Shown one piece after another: positions 32,723 to 41,230 of a stretch of DNA of 64,000 nt (position 1 is its first letter; every line of letters begins with the position of its first letter). Source of the DNA: Lachnospiraceae bacterium A2. GTDB taxonomy: Bacteria; Bacillota; Clostridia; Lachnospirales; Lachnospiraceae. The notes beneath the pieces are model-generated. The model was not told the origin of the DNA. It made no database searches and saw only the letters and a program-made list of their open reading frames with translations. The DNA is taken from assembly GCA_000403315.2 (NCBI GenBank), contig KE159638.1, positions 1-64,000 on the forward strand, written 5' to 3'. Position numbers and translations under genes: made by a program.

Positions 32723-33040
32723 CTATCGCCCCTTTCTTGTTTTTAAATCCATTTCAAATTTATCTGTGTTAGGATAGTAAGCTGTTATAAAGAATATGGT
32801 ATCGCCATTTGAACCAACAACAATATGCAATATTTTATTCTTTTTCGTGTATCCGAAAATAAGGCAACTGGGGTGAGGAAAATCGTCTGGATAATCCTCT
32901 ATGATTTCTCCTGTCTGTAAACAGGATTCTACATCGTTTATGCTTATGTCCCTTTCCTGCATTCGTTCGAAACAATGCTTTGCCCATTTTATATTGGAAT
33001 CAGAAATATTATATAGCCTTTGAAGCTGTTTTATATCCAT
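32723..33040 (-). CDS. DUF4258-family toxin candidate
   Basis: A 105-residue protein with WAKHCFERMQERDISINDVESCLQ, then GEIIEDYPDDFPHPSCLIFGY and LHIVVGSNGDTIFFITAYYP. This is the DUF4258/RelE-like small fold often found beside YgiT or HTH antitoxins and thought to act as an mRNA interferase. Start 33040 (ATG) is preferred over GTG 33046 because AAAGGAAG lies seven bases ahead. It is followed by the antitoxin candidate. A TATAAT (33070-33075, minus) fits its promoter. Confidence 0.8.
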   Translation of the reverse strand: MDIKQLQRLYNISDSNIKWAKHCFERMQERDISINDVESCLQTGEIIEDYPDDFPHPSCLIFGYTKKNKILHIVVGSNGDTIFFITAYYPNTDKFEMDLKTRKGR

Positions 33041-33172
33041 AGGCACACTTCCTTTGTATGTTTGCGTTTATTATATACTATTTTGATAGAAATTAAAATA
33101 GCTGTTTCTAGAGCGTGTTTGGAAATAGGGTATTTATGGGGTGAAATGAAAGTATAACAAAGGGCAATCAAA

Positions 33173-33204
33173 AAGGGAATGAACCATTCCTGATTCATTC
33201 CCTT
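33173..33204 (-). terminator. Terminator of the rubrerythrin gene
   Basis: AAGGGAATGAA and TTCATTCCCTT form an 11-bp perfect stem. Read on the minus strand it ends in TTTTT. Confidence 0.8.
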
Positions 33205-33238
33205 AATTTTAGAAATCCTTTAAAACCCGGCGTTCTTC

Positions 33239-33781
33239 TTAGCCAAAGTATCTCTTTAACAGGCCAGCAAATGCTTTGCCATGCCGCGCCTCATCCCTTG
33301 CCATTTCATGCACGGTATCATGGATTGCGTCAAGGTTTGCAGCTTTTGCGCGTTTTGCAAGGTCAGTTTTCCCAGCAGTAGCGCCGTTTTCAGCTTCAAT
33401 CCTCATTTCAAGGTTCTTCTTGGTGCTGTCAGTTACAACTTCGCCTAACAGTTCTGCGAATTTAGCAGCATGTTCTGCTTCTTCGAAAGCAGCTTTTTCC
33501 CAATATAACCCGATTTCAGGATAGCCTTCCCTATGTGCAACCCTAGCCATAGCCAGATACATACCTACTTCGGTACATTCCCCATTGAAGTTAGCCCTTA
33601 AGTCTTCGATGATATCTTCAGAAACGCCCTGTGCTACGCCGATTACATGCTCAGAAGCCCAAGACAAATCCCCGGACTGCTCTGTGAATTTAGAAGCTGG
33701 TGCATTACACTGTGGACATTTTTCTGGAGCTGCATCTCCTTCAAAAACATAACCGCATACGTTACAAACAAATTTTTTCAT
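33239..33781 (-). CDS. Rubrerythrin with N-terminal rubredoxin domain (reverse rubrerythrin)
   Basis: A 180-residue protein. Residues 1-35 are a rubredoxin-like FeCys4 site ([10 protein letters not shown], then CPQC). The rest is the four-helix diiron domain with EXXH-like motifs ([52 protein letters not shown]). With the rubredoxin first it is of the reverse type, used by clostridia as NADH-dependent peroxidase to remove hydrogen peroxide and oxygen. It stands next to perR, and both promoters share an AGTAATnGTTAyT motif. AAAGGAAG lies before the ATG. Confidence 0.93.
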   Translation of the reverse strand: MKKFVCNVCGYVFEGDAAPEKCPQCNAPASKFTEQSGDLSWASEHVIGVAQGVSEDIIEDLRANFNGECTEVGMYLAMARVAHREGYPEIGLYWEKAAFEEAEHAAKFAELLGEVVTDSTKKNLEMRIEAENGATAGKTDLAKRAKAANLDAIHDTVHEMARDEARHGKAFAGLLKRYFG

Positions 33782-33841
33782 AATTAGTTCTTCCTTTCTA
33801 TTTTTAATATAATATGTGCTTTAAACTGATGTAACAAAAAT

Positions 33842-33854
33842 AGTAATTGTTACT
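33842..33854. promoter_or_regulatory. PerR/Fur-type box candidate at the rubrerythrin promoter
   Basis: The perfect inverted repeat AGTAA-TTG-TTACT lies 61-73 bases before the rubrerythrin start. A near copy is in front of the perR-like gene. PerR and Fur bind AT-rich palindromes of this length. Confidence 0.55.
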
Positions 33855-33978
33855 GAAATCAAGATAACATATCTTGCAAGGCATGTCAAGGGAAATTTTG
33901 AAGTTTTTCACGTTTGGTTCCAGTTTCCAGTGGTAAGGCGTGCTTGGGGCTTTTCCCCAAAGGGGGTTTCAGAGGGCG

Positions 33979-34383
33979 TTAACATTGCAGGCCTGCAGCC
34001 CCGCCTTCTTTTTGCAGGCAGTCCTTGCATGTGCCTAAAAAATATGCAATGTGCCCGTCTATCCTGCCCTCGAACTCATTTCCTGCAAGGATGTTGATAT
34101 GGTCGATGTTTTCTAACTTTAAATCCATCACACAGCCGCATTTCGTACATAGTACATGGTAGTGGGGAGCTGTATTCCAGTCAAAGCGGTCGGGGCCTAT
34201 GCCGGTAGAAATCTTTTGCAGTTCCCCAACCTCCGTCAGCAGGGACAGGTTCCGGTAGACGGTCCCCAGGCTGATGTTTGGAAATTCTTTTTTTACATTT
34301 GTGTAAACTGTTTCGGCAGTCGGGTGGTCTTGGCGGCCGGCAAGGAATTCCCTGATACATTCCCGTTGGCGGCTGAATTTCAT
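33979..34383 (-). CDS. perR: Fur-family peroxide-responsive regulator (PerR type)
   Basis: A 134-residue Fur-family protein: winged HTH (FSRQRECIREFLAGRQDHPTA, ISLGTVYRNLSLLTEVGEL), then the metal-binding dimer domain with APHYHVLCTKCGCVMDL and a second pair GTCKDC that forms the structural zinc Cys4 site. The neighbouring rubrerythrin gene and shared operator point to PerR (peroxide) rather than Fur (iron), but sequence alone cannot fix this. Start 34383 (ATG) or GTG 34386 lie behind GGAGGG. It probably represses itself and rubrerythrin. Confidence 0.85.
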   Translation of the reverse strand: MKFSRQRECIREFLAGRQDHPTAETVYTNVKKEFPNISLGTVYRNLSLLTEVGELQKISTGIGPDRFDWNTAPHYHVLCTKCGCVMDLKLENIDHINILAGNEFEGRIDGHIAYFLGTCKDCLQKEGGAAGLQC

Positions 34384-34409
34384 CACTGGTCTTCCCTCCT
34401 GTAAATAAT

Positions 34410-34422
34410 AATAACCATTACT
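34410..34422. promoter_or_regulatory. PerR/Fur-type box candidate at its own promoter
   Basis: AATAACCATTACT is the reverse complement of AGTAATGGTTATT, which differs by two bases from the rubrerythrin box AGTAATTGTTACT. It lies 27 bases before the regulator start, a good place for autorepression. Confidence 0.5.
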
Positions 34423-34587
34423 GATTTCTAACTTAATATAATACCCTGGCGGGAAAAAGTCAAGTGGTTGGGGAAGGTTTCCAGAAATTTACAGTATTAG
34501 TTGCTGAAAATAATGTTTTGATTTTAAGTACATAGTTGCGTATAAATTCCTGAATTGCAAAATGGGGAAACTCAAAAATAAATTATA

Positions 34588-34616
34588 TTGACATAATTTT
34601 ATATATATATTATTAT
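34588..34616 (+). promoter_or_regulatory. Promoter with long leader for the 34737 gene
   Basis: TTGACA (34588-34593), a 17-base spacer of AT repeats and TATTAT (34611-34616) give a good sigma-A match about 120 bases before the ATG. Nothing else recognisable lies between 34423 and 34736; it is very AT-rich. Confidence 0.6.
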
Positions 34617-34736
34617 AGAACTAATAAATATTTACTTATTAAAATTTAAGGACAATAGAACGTGAAATAATTTGAAATAATTGAGGAGTAGTCACGAGAA
34701 CTCTGGCTTATATATAATTGTGGGGGTCTGTGGATA

Positions 34737-35246
34737 ATGGTAAGGGAACAATATGGGAAAAAGAGAATAAAAATATATGTATTGCTTGTTGCAGTTTTAT
34801 TCATTGGACTTGGGAGCATAGCCATATTCAGTAGGAACAGCATGAAGGATGCAAATGTAATGGTAAAATCTGTATTAGGATGTTCAAGTGCTGATACTAT
34901 AGAAGAATGCATTTATGCTGCTTTGGTAGATGATAGTCCTAGAATCCAATTGGAATATCCAAGCATGACTTATCTGAAAAAATTTGATATTGTTATTTCT
35001 TATTATCCTGCAGTTGCTGAGTGTTGCAAAATCACTTCTGGTTTGGGTAAAACTTCATTAAGGAAACTTTATTTGAAGGATGGAAACAAAATTTCTTACT
35101 ATGTCCCTGATGATATAGACAAATTCACAGCCGATAAAGTATCCCTTGCATTTTATGATGGCAATCAGAAATTAATGGAGAACCATGAGATTTTCATTGA
35201 ATATGATAGAGATGCTGAACAATTTGAAATATTTGAAATATTCTAA
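34737..35246 (+). CDS. Membrane-anchored hypothetical protein
   Basis: This 169-residue protein has a basic N-terminus and one membrane helix (IYVLLVAVLFIGLGSIAIF), then about 140 extracellular residues with no motif I recognise (SVLGCSSADTIEECIYAALV, YPSMTYLKKFDIVISYYPAVAE). It ends EIFEIF. Base use is more AT-rich than its neighbours, a sign of possible recent transfer. The ribosome site is weak (GGGGG at 34722-34726). No operon partner is seen. Confidence 0.6.
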   Translation: MVREQYGKKRIKIYVLLVAVLFIGLGSIAIFSRNSMKDANVMVKSVLGCSSADTIEECIYAALVDDSPRIQLEYPSMTYLKKFDIVISYYPAVAECCKITSGLGKTSLRKLYLKDGNKISYYVPDDIDKFTADKVSLAFYDGNQKLMENHEIFIEYDRDAEQFEIFEIF

Positions 35247-35421
35247 TTCTATTTTGAAATTAATAGTCTTTGATGCGCTTTTTTGCACACTAATACTCCA
35301 TCCTGGCAGAAATCAGGCTATCGTTCTGCCTGCTGTCAAGCACGCCGAAATGGATGCTTCCATGGATGATATAGAATGGATACAATATTTGAGGGCATAT
35401 CAGAAAAGTGATTTTGAATCA

Positions 35422-35859
35422 TTATCCCTCCCCATCCCCTCCATGGGAATCGCCGGAAAAAATACCATAGCCTTCTTTCCCTGCAGGCAGGCTGATATAT
35501 TTCTTAATGGCAAACAGGATCCCAATGCTTAAAATCGTAATCAGGTTCTCCACTACCGTGGTATGGTCCAGTATCATATGCCGCGCCACAAGGAAAATCA
35601 GGACTTCTAACACTGTGTCCCCGCTGGGCTGGCAAAGCATTTTCAGAAACTCAATCCCAATCAGGATATTAAATACATATCCTACAAATACCAGGAAAGC
35701 TTCTTTGGAAAGCCGGTTCTCCCAAAACGCAATAAAAGCGCTGCCAAGGGAGCAGCAGGCAATCAGGATAGCGGCCAGGACAATAAGGGCCATAAAAAGT
35801 TCCAGTAAATTACAGGATTCAAAAAGGACATTCCGGGTCCTGTTCAGAATTTTTTTCAA
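35422..35859 (-). CDS. PsiE-like membrane protein
   Basis: A 145-residue protein with four hydrophobic segments and the central string LEVLIFLVARHMILDH, then VENLITILSIGILFAIKKY, as in the PsiE (phosphate-starvation-inducible E) family. The function of this family is unknown. The start is TTG at 35859 behind GGAGG nine bases upstream. It lies just past the SRP RNA 3' end on the same strand and may be read from that promoter or its own. Confidence 0.75.
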   Translation of the reverse strand: MKKILNRTRNVLFESCNLLELFMALIVLAAILIACCSLGSAFIAFWENRLSKEAFLVFVGYVFNILIGIEFLKMLCQPSGDTVLEVLIFLVARHMILDHTTVVENLITILSIGILFAIKKYISLPAGKEGYGIFSGDSHGGDGEG

Positions 35860-35900
35860 AAAAGGGTTCCTCCATGGTTCCTAATTTTGGGTATTAAAAA

Positions 35901-36162
35901 CCGAGCGCTCTGCTTTGAATCCTGACCATGGGCGTTACTTTTACAGTTAGCTCGGCCCAGGCGCCCTTACGGCACATGAAAGGTTCTGCTTAGTGCTGCT
36001 TTGTTCCCAACCTGACACGGTTCACAGAGTTCCATTGCGTAAGACCCAAACGTCATCACCACTTATAAAAGGCAGCCCCACAGGCAAAAACCCGGGGCAA
36101 AGCATCACTCCAACTATAGCGGGTTGTTGGTACAGGGCACCGCTAACGCCCCAGCTGCTCGG
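35901..36162 (-). ncRNA. ffs: Signal recognition particle RNA (6S/scRNA type with Alu domain)
   Basis: The minus strand has the conserved SRP core: GTGAACCGTGTCAGG, then GGGAACAAAGCAGCA, TAAG and GTGCCGTAAGGGCGCC, closely like Bacillus scRNA. The ends CCGAGC (36157-36162) and GCTCGG (35901-35906) pair, giving about 262 nt, the long Gram-positive form with an Alu domain. TTTTTAA follows the 3' end as terminator. It binds Ffh to target ribosomes making membrane proteins. tadA lies directly upstream on the same strand, as in Bacillus. The 35860-36198 stretch holds no protein gene. Confidence 0.93.
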
Positions 36163-36198
36163 AGATTTAAGTATAGCTTGTTTTTTGGGAAAAGTCAA

Positions 36199-36699
36199 CT
36201 ATTCTTGCGGTTTTTGTTCTGGAAGTTTTTGTTTTGCCTTCCGTTTCTGCTCCCTTAGCTCCCGGAAAAAATCGCTGAGGAGGGCGGAACATTCTTCCTC
36301 CAATACCCCCGTTACCAGTTCCGCCTGATGGTTAAAAGCAGGGAACTGCAGCAGGTTCAGCAGGGAACCGGCACATCCGGCCTTTGGGTTCATGCTGCCG
36401 ATTACCACCTTGTCCATCCGCGACTGGACAATAGCCCCGGCACACATCTGGCAGGGTTCCAAAGTCACGTACATGGTGCACCCCTCCAGCCGCCAGTCCC
36501 CCAGCTTTTTGCTGGCTTTTTTGATGGCGGAAAGTTCCGCGTGGGCAAGGGTATTTTTATCAATATTTCTCCGGTTGTAGCCCCGGGCAATAATTTTCCC
36601 GTCTGATACAATGACGCAGCCGATGGGGACTTCTTGGATTTTTCCTGCTTTTTTGGCTTCCCTTATGGCTGCTTTCATAAATTTTTCTTCCTGGTTCAT
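36199..36699 (-). CDS. tadA: tRNA-specific adenosine deaminase (TadA)
   Basis: A 166-residue enzyme that converts A34 of tRNA-Arg(ACG) to inosine. The zinc-dependent deaminase motifs HAELSAIKKAS (His and catalytic Glu) and PCQMCAGAIVQSR (two Cys) are clear, and VPIGCVIV with NTLAHAE fits TadA rather than a nucleoside deaminase. Start 36699 (ATG) lies right behind AGGAGTGCCT. It sits upstream of the SRP RNA gene. In Bacillus dnaX follows; here dnaX is some 6 kb away. Confidence 0.93.
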   Translation of the reverse strand: MNQEEKFMKAAIREAKKAGKIQEVPIGCVIVSDGKIIARGYNRRNIDKNTLAHAELSAIKKASKKLGDWRLEGCTMYVTLEPCQMCAGAIVQSRMDKVVIGSMNPKAGCAGSLLNLLQFPAFNHQAELVTGVLEEECSALLSDFFRELREQKRKAKQKLPEQKPQE

Positions 36700-36832
36700 A
36701 GGCACTCCTGTATTTTTATGTTATGATATAGCATAATGCCCGGTTGCCGGAATGGCAAATTCGCCGCAGGCAGCGACAGGGCTTACCATATTATACCACA
36801 AATCACTTGCAGAACTACAGGAGAAAATGCAG

Positions 36833-37414
36833 ATGCAGATGTCATATCGGACAAAACGTTTGGAATTGAAAATACTCACAGACACAGCGGCAGCCCAGGT
36901 GCTCCAATTTTATCTGGATAACCAGGAAATTTTTGAGGAGTTTGAAACAGACAGGCCCCAGCAGTTTTATACCGAGCCATTCCAGAAAATTATCCTCCAA
37001 AGTGAATACAACCTTGCTGTGAAGCAGGATTTTTTCCGCTTCTGGGTGTTTGAAAAAGGGCATCCCAGCAAAATTATTGGTACGGTTTCCCTCCATAATA
37101 TTAGGTGGGGGTCTTACCTGTCCTGCGAAATCGGATACAAGTTCGACCAAAGGCATTGGGGAAGGGGATATGCGAAGGAAAGCATTTTAAAGTGTATTGG
37201 GATTGCTTTTCAGGAACTGAACCTGCACCGGGTAGAAGCTTATGTGCTGGCAGAAAATACAGCTTCCCGGAAGCTTTTGGAAAGCATAGGCTTCCAAAAG
37301 GAGGGCATAAAAAGGCAAAGCGTCAGGATGCGTGGGGTTTGGCGGGACAATGATCTGTATGCACTGGTTGCTGGGGAAGGGCAGTGGGATGGCATTGCAG
37401 GGAAGGACCGATAA
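36833..37414 (+). CDS. GNAT N-acetyltransferase (RimJ/RimL type)
   Basis: A protein of about 193 residues. It has the RimJ/RimL-like order: RLELKILTD at the start, GTVSLHNIRWGS and CEIGYKFDQRHWGRGYAKES with the acetyl-CoA loop (Q/R-x-x-G-x-G/A), and RVEAYVLAENTASRKLLESIGFQKEG. It transfers acetyl from acetyl-CoA to a protein N-terminus or small amine; the substrate is unknown. Start 36833 gives a nine-base gap to AGGAG; ATGs at 36827 and 36839 are alternatives. Confidence 0.88.
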   Translation: MQMSYRTKRLELKILTDTAAAQVLQFYLDNQEIFEEFETDRPQQFYTEPFQKIILQSEYNLAVKQDFFRFWVFEKGHPSKIIGTVSLHNIRWGSYLSCEIGYKFDQRHWGRGYAKESILKCIGIAFQELNLHRVEAYVLAENTASRKLLESIGFQKEGIKRQSVRMRGVWRDNDLYALVAGEGQWDGIAGKDR

Positions 37415-37467
37415 GGGGGCTTTCGGGCTGGGCAGCAATTCAGGGCAGCCCAGCCTCCGAAAGACGG

Positions 37468-38691
37468 TTAATTCAGGTACCGGAACCAGTAGCCAAATTC
37501 CCCTGTATTGACAGGGGCTGATTTTTCATTGCGGAATTCCGGGAACCCGAAAAGTGTTGCCATCACCCGCTCTGGGTTTTGGTAGATGCCGGGAATCCCA
37601 AGGAACCACCGTTTTTTCCCGGATTTTTCCATAGCCCCCAGTATCAGGTAGCGGTAATTGAAAAAACCATGGAGCAAGAAGCTGTTGTTGCCTAGATACC
37701 AGTAAGGCCTTGGCAGAAGGCGGATATCCTTTAATTCCAGCCGTACGCAGATGGTATCCTCATCCCCGGCAAAGGGCGTCATGACAGGGTAATTCTCTAA
37801 AATGAACTTCCATTTCTGCTCCCAGTTTTCCGGCAGGGCTTCCGGCTCCTGTTCTGGCTGGGATGGGAAAGGGGTGGCGCTGCTTCCGGACGGCATCCGC
37901 TTTGGGGCGGCTTCTGCAGCTTCTAAATCTGCATGGCCAATCGGGCTGTCTGGCTCAGGGCTGTCAGGGACAGGGGCGTGTGGAGAGCTAACAGAGCTGC
38001 CAAAGTCAGGGCTATGTGGGGCAGGGGCAGCAGAGCCGCCAAAATCAGAGCCAGAGGATAGTTCCCTGTCTATATCTGAATGCCCGGAAGCAGCCGCAGC
38101 GTCCGAGCCTGGGTTTCCCAAGCCCGTGGAACCGTCTGCATTTTTGCGCTCATCTGCAGCCGTAGGAACTGCTGGAGATGTCCCGGAGGTTTCAGGGCCA
38201 TTTTTTCTCCCAGCCAAAGCCCCCTGCTGGGAACCTCTCCTGCCAGCCATTTTCCCCTGCTGCCTCCCTTTGCCAGCTTCTTTTTGCGCAGCGGCTTCTT
38301 TTGCCAGGTCCACAAACTGTTCCCGCACAAATTCACTGTCGTCCCACTGGCTCACGAACATAACCTGATCCGAAAGGGGAAGGAAGATGCCTTTGATGTC
38401 CTCTAAGGAATAGATAGTCCCGGCAAATGGCTCCTCCTCCAGGACCGCCTTAAAATCCCCGTTTCCCCGGGAAAGCCCCATGGAACCAATCAGGATCCCC
38501 GGCAGCCGCTGGTTATTCCGGGCATAGAAATACACCGGAATGGAAGGCGAGCTGTGTCCGGTGTTCTTCATATGTATTTCAATCAGGCAGTTTTTGCCCC
38601 TTTTTTCTATTTTTGCAAAACCTACATTGTGGCGTTTCGCACCTTGTTCATATAAATAAAGGTATGTAATCATTCGACGGAATTCAGACAT
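37468..38691 (-). CDS. Lachnospiraceae-type protein with low-complexity middle (DUF6128-like)
   Basis: A 407-residue protein. The N-terminal roughly 140 residues (MSEFRRMITYLYLYEQGAKR, VGFAKIEKRGKNCLIEIHMK, then PVYFYARNNQ) resemble a family I recall as DUF6128. A Ser/Pro/Ala/Glu-rich stretch of about 150 residues, probably disordered, follows. A C-terminal domain (WYLGNNSFLLHGFFNYRYLILG, KRWFLGIPGIYQNPERVMATLFGFPEF) ends the protein. No catalytic motif is seen and the function is unknown. Start 38691 is chosen behind GGGAG; the upstream in-frame 34 residues look untranslated. Confidence 0.7.
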   Translation of the reverse strand: MSEFRRMITYLYLYEQGAKRHNVGFAKIEKRGKNCLIEIHMKNTGHSSPSIPVYFYARNNQRLPGILIGSMGLSRGNGDFKAVLEEEPFAGTIYSLEDIKGIFLPLSDQVMFVSQWDDSEFVREQFVDLAKEAAAQKEAGKGRQQGKMAGRRGSQQGALAGRKNGPETSGTSPAVPTAADERKNADGSTGLGNPGSDAAAASGHSDIDRELSSGSDFGGSAAPAPHSPDFGSSVSSPHAPVPDSPEPDSPIGHADLEAAEAAPKRMPSGSSATPFPSQPEQEPEALPENWEQKWKFILENYPVMTPFAGDEDTICVRLELKDIRLLPRPYWYLGNNSFLLHGFFNYRYLILGAMEKSGKKRWFLGIPGIYQNPERVMATLFGFPEFRNEKSAPVNTGEFGYWFRYLN

Positions 38692-38764
38692 TTTTGCACT
38701 CCCACAAAACTTTTTACATCCTATTCCGGCTTTGCAGGAGTTATGCATATTTCTTTTGCCCAGT

Positions 38765-39403
38765 TTAATTTTCCCCCGTAATTGCCAGCGCAAGGTCGGA
38801 ACCGAAAGAAGCCATGCTGGCCGGCACCCAGGTGTTGTTCTGGATCACGCATTCCACGGTGATGTCCGTTGTTTTTTCCGAAGGCGTAACGTCCTGGTAA
38901 GCTTTTATCAGGTTTTTTGTGTAAATGTCCATAAGGAACGACTGCTGTTCATCCAGGGAGGGAAAGCTGTTCTGCCGCGCAGTTTCCCGGGCAGCGTAAA
39001 AAGCATCCGCATCAAGGCCGATTTCATCAAAATAAGTCGTATGGACGACGACAGTGGCCTTCCCGCTGGATTCCGAAACCACTTCTGCCGTGGCCTGCAT
39101 TTTAGAAAGGGCTGTTTTCCGGGCGGCGCAGAGTTCATCCAGCACATCTTCGTCCATTTCCTGCCCGCTGGCGGAGAATTTAGCCCGGATGGTTTCTTTT
39201 AAGGATGCATCGTAGGTGTTTTTGGCATTGCTGATGTCCTCCTCCGACATGCCAAGGGCGGCGATGCCGTCCGTGTTGCCTAAAATATATAATTCATAGA
39301 TTGCTTTTATGGATTCAGCAGCATCTTTCCTTGGCCCGTTGCAGCCGGAAAAGAAAGCAGTGCACACGCACATGCATAGTAAGGTTGGGAACAATTTTTT
39401 CAT
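38765..39403 (-). CDS. Secreted lipoprotein (DUF5105-like)
   Basis: A 212-residue lipoprotein: signal peptide with lipobox FSGC (Cys about 20), then a helical and beta body (AAESIKAIYELYILGNTDGIA, ISNAKNTYDASLKETIRAKFSA, YFDEIGLDADAFYAARETARQ). This resembles small Firmicutes lipoproteins grouped as DUF5105, function unknown. Start 39403 lies behind AAAGGA; the start at 39421 adds six residues without a site. It may be co-transcribed with the DUF6128-like gene downstream. Confidence 0.72.
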   Translation of the reverse strand: MKKLFPTLLCMCVCTAFFSGCNGPRKDAAESIKAIYELYILGNTDGIAALGMSEEDISNAKNTYDASLKETIRAKFSASGQEMDEDVLDELCAARKTALSKMQATAEVVSESSGKATVVVHTTYFDEIGLDADAFYAARETARQNSFPSLDEQQSFLMDIYTKNLIKAYQDVTPSEKTTDITVECVIQNNTWVPASMASFGSDLALAITGEN

Positions 39404-39573
39404 GGAAAATCCTTTCTGCACGATATATTAATCTTATTATAAATGCAAACAAAACAAAAGGCAAGGATGCAGAAGTAAAAAACGGAGAATTGCGGATTTC
39501 ATGGACAAGGAAAATGATATGACTTATAATGGACAGGCAATGGGGAGAGTGAAAGGATAGGGGGCGATAGGGA

Positions 39574-40515
39574 ATGGCGGTATATGAAATTGGAAATTAT
39601 ATCCATGATATGCGGATAGAACGCGGTTATTCCCAGGAAGAACTGTGCTTCGGCATCTGTTCGGTAGGGAATCTGTCGAAAATTGAAAACGGGACGCGGA
39701 TGCCAAACCGCAAGACCGTGGAAGCAATTACCCAGCGGCTGGGATGCCGGGAAGCCTTCCTGCAATATTCCAGCAGGGAAGAAATGAAACAGGTGGAAAT
39801 CTGCAGCCAGATTGTGCAGAAAATCACAAACTACGATTACGAAGGGCTGGAAACGCTGATTGATCAGTTTGAAAGCACCATTACAAAAGAAGATATCCTG
39901 AATTCCCAATATTGCCGGTTTACCCGGATTATTTTGCAGCAGGAAACAAACCCGGACTGGGAGCAGGGCATCCGGGAACTGGAAGAAACCCTTAGGATGA
40001 CAAAGCCCGACGGGATTGGGATGAAGGGGATATTAAAGGGGCTCCTTACTTACAATGAAATCGTAATACTGATAAACATTGCGCGGGGCTACCGGAAGCT
40101 GGGCAGGAGGGAGGAAGGCATAGAAATCCTCTATGGGCTGAAACGCTATATGGACACCCACATCATAGACCAGACGGAAAAAGTGCAGAAGTACCCAATG
40201 ATTTTATTTAACCTTTCCAATATGCTGCTGGACAAAAAACAATATGCCGACGTGATAGACTTGTGCGACCAGGGCATAGCAATGAGCAAGGAGAATAACC
40301 GTTTCTGCCTGTTCCCCAAATTTTTGATTAACAAAGGGCTGGCCCTTCTGGAACAGCGGGAAGAAGAACAGGCAAAGGAGTCTTTGCTAAGGGGCTACTG
40401 CGCCTTTTATGCCCTTGGCAATGTAAGACAGTGCGAACGGTTAAGAGTTTACCTGAAAGAAACATGGCTGGACACCATCAGTAATACTCTATCAGGTCAT
40501 CAAAATATGCCATAG
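39574..40515 (+). CDS. Xre-family regulator with TPR-like C-terminus (Rgg/PlcR-like architecture)
   Basis: A 313-residue protein. The N-terminal HTH is clear (IGNYIHDMRIERGYSQEELC, SVGNLSKIENGTRMPNRKTV). The remaining 240 residues are helical repeats (IRELEETLRMTKPDG, IVILINIARGYRKLGRREEG, FNLSNMLLDKKQYADVIDL). This layout is that of RRNPP-like sensors that bind signalling peptides, but no peptide gene was identified beside it. A palindrome at 40618-40670 downstream may be related. The start lies in GGAATGG with GATAGGGGG upstream. Confidence 0.82.
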   Translation: MAVYEIGNYIHDMRIERGYSQEELCFGICSVGNLSKIENGTRMPNRKTVEAITQRLGCREAFLQYSSREEMKQVEICSQIVQKITNYDYEGLETLIDQFESTITKEDILNSQYCRFTRIILQQETNPDWEQGIRELEETLRMTKPDGIGMKGILKGLLTYNEIVILINIARGYRKLGRREEGIEILYGLKRYMDTHIIDQTEKVQKYPMILFNLSNMLLDKKQYADVIDLCDQGIAMSKENNRFCLFPKFLINKGLALLEQREEEQAKESLLRGYCAFYALGNVRQCERLRVYLKETWLDTISNTLSGHQNMP

Positions 40516-40617
40516 TAAGGTTGAAACCCCCTTTTTGAATAATGGAAATTAGGGTTTTTGGTATCTTTTGTATATTGTCTTTCAGAGTATAGCACATAAA
40601 TATTGGAAAAACCATTA

Positions 40618-40670
40618 ACTTTGAGGAAAAAATGCGCTCTCCCCAGAAAAGTGAAAATTTTCCTCAAAGT
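40618..40670. repeat. 13-bp perfect inverted repeat
   Basis: ACTTTGAGGAAAA (40618-40630) and TTTTCCTCAAAGT (40658-40670) are perfectly complementary around a 27-base loop. No T-run follows, so it is not a clear terminator. It lies between the Xre-TPR gene and the HicB terminator, in a stretch of about 300 bases without a gene. Confidence 0.5.
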
Positions 40671-40759
40671 ACATGGCGTTTTGGCTTAAAAGAGCCTATA
40701 ATCCTAAACAGGAGTATTGGTAAGGGGTATAAAAATTCTCGACAAACGTTATAGCTCCG

Positions 40760-40798
40760 AAAAAATCCTTGTGCCTGTGAAGGCTGCAGGGATTTTTT
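40760..40798. terminator. A/T-rich hairpin between convergent transcripts, HicBA terminator
   Basis: AAAAAATCC (40760-40768) and GGATTTTTT (40790-40798) with a GC-rich loop form a hairpin with T-runs on both strands, 17 bases after the hicB stop. Confidence 0.65.
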
Positions 40799-40814
40799 CT
40801 GTTCTTATTAGGTG

Positions 40815-41192
40815 TCAGGCTTGTATTTTTGAGAAAAGAGCCTCTTGTAACACTTGGGAAAAGTTAATTCCCATAGCAATGGCACGGTCATTCAGCCATG
40901 ATGGTATGGTTAAAGTCTTTTTTACTGCTTTCGTGTCTTTATATTGGTTGATGTCACAAGATACAAGGGAGGAGAAGCCGTCATCCACATGTATGGCAGA
41001 AATGTCGGAGGGGGCGGCGATCGCTTTCTCCTGTTCCAAAAGAGTGAGAAGATAAGCAGCTAAAGCTTCCTGTGCCGCTTCCATAGTTTCATTGATGGAA
41101 CCGCCATAGGTGTGGCAGCCCTCCAGATCAGGAAATTCAACCCAGTATGCGTCATCTTCTTTATGGAAGATGGCAGGATATACAAACAGCAT
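40815..41192 (-). CDS. hicB: HicB-family antitoxin
   Basis: A 125-residue antitoxin. The N-terminal partial RNase H-like fold is plain (FVYPAIFHKEDDAYWVEFPDLEGCHTYGGSINETMEAAQEAL). The C-terminal part (KKTLTIPSWLNDRAIAMGINFSQVLQEAL) looks like the DNA-binding ribbon-helix-helix or HTH part. It should neutralise HicA and repress the operon. Start 41192 is preferred over 41198 because AAGGAGG lies seven bases ahead. It follows hicA on the same strand by 38 bases. Confidence 0.92.
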   Translation of the reverse strand: MLFVYPAIFHKEDDAYWVEFPDLEGCHTYGGSINETMEAAQEALAAYLLTLLEQEKAIAAPSDISAIHVDDGFSSLVSCDINQYKDTKAVKKTLTIPSWLNDRAIAMGINFSQVLQEALFSKIQA

Positions 41193-41230
41193 AATCATAC
41201 CTCCTTATTTTCTATGTTTTAAGAGGAGGG

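Noticed and set aside
35185..35532. Plus-strand 115-codon ORF
   Set aside because: It overlaps the end of the 34737 gene and the antisense of the PsiE gene, has no ribosome site and no family-like pattern, so I treat it as chance.
37802..38368. Plus-strand 188-codon ORF
   Set aside because: It is the mirror of the low-complexity Ser/Pro/Ala part of the minus-strand DUF6128-like protein, which explains the open frame.
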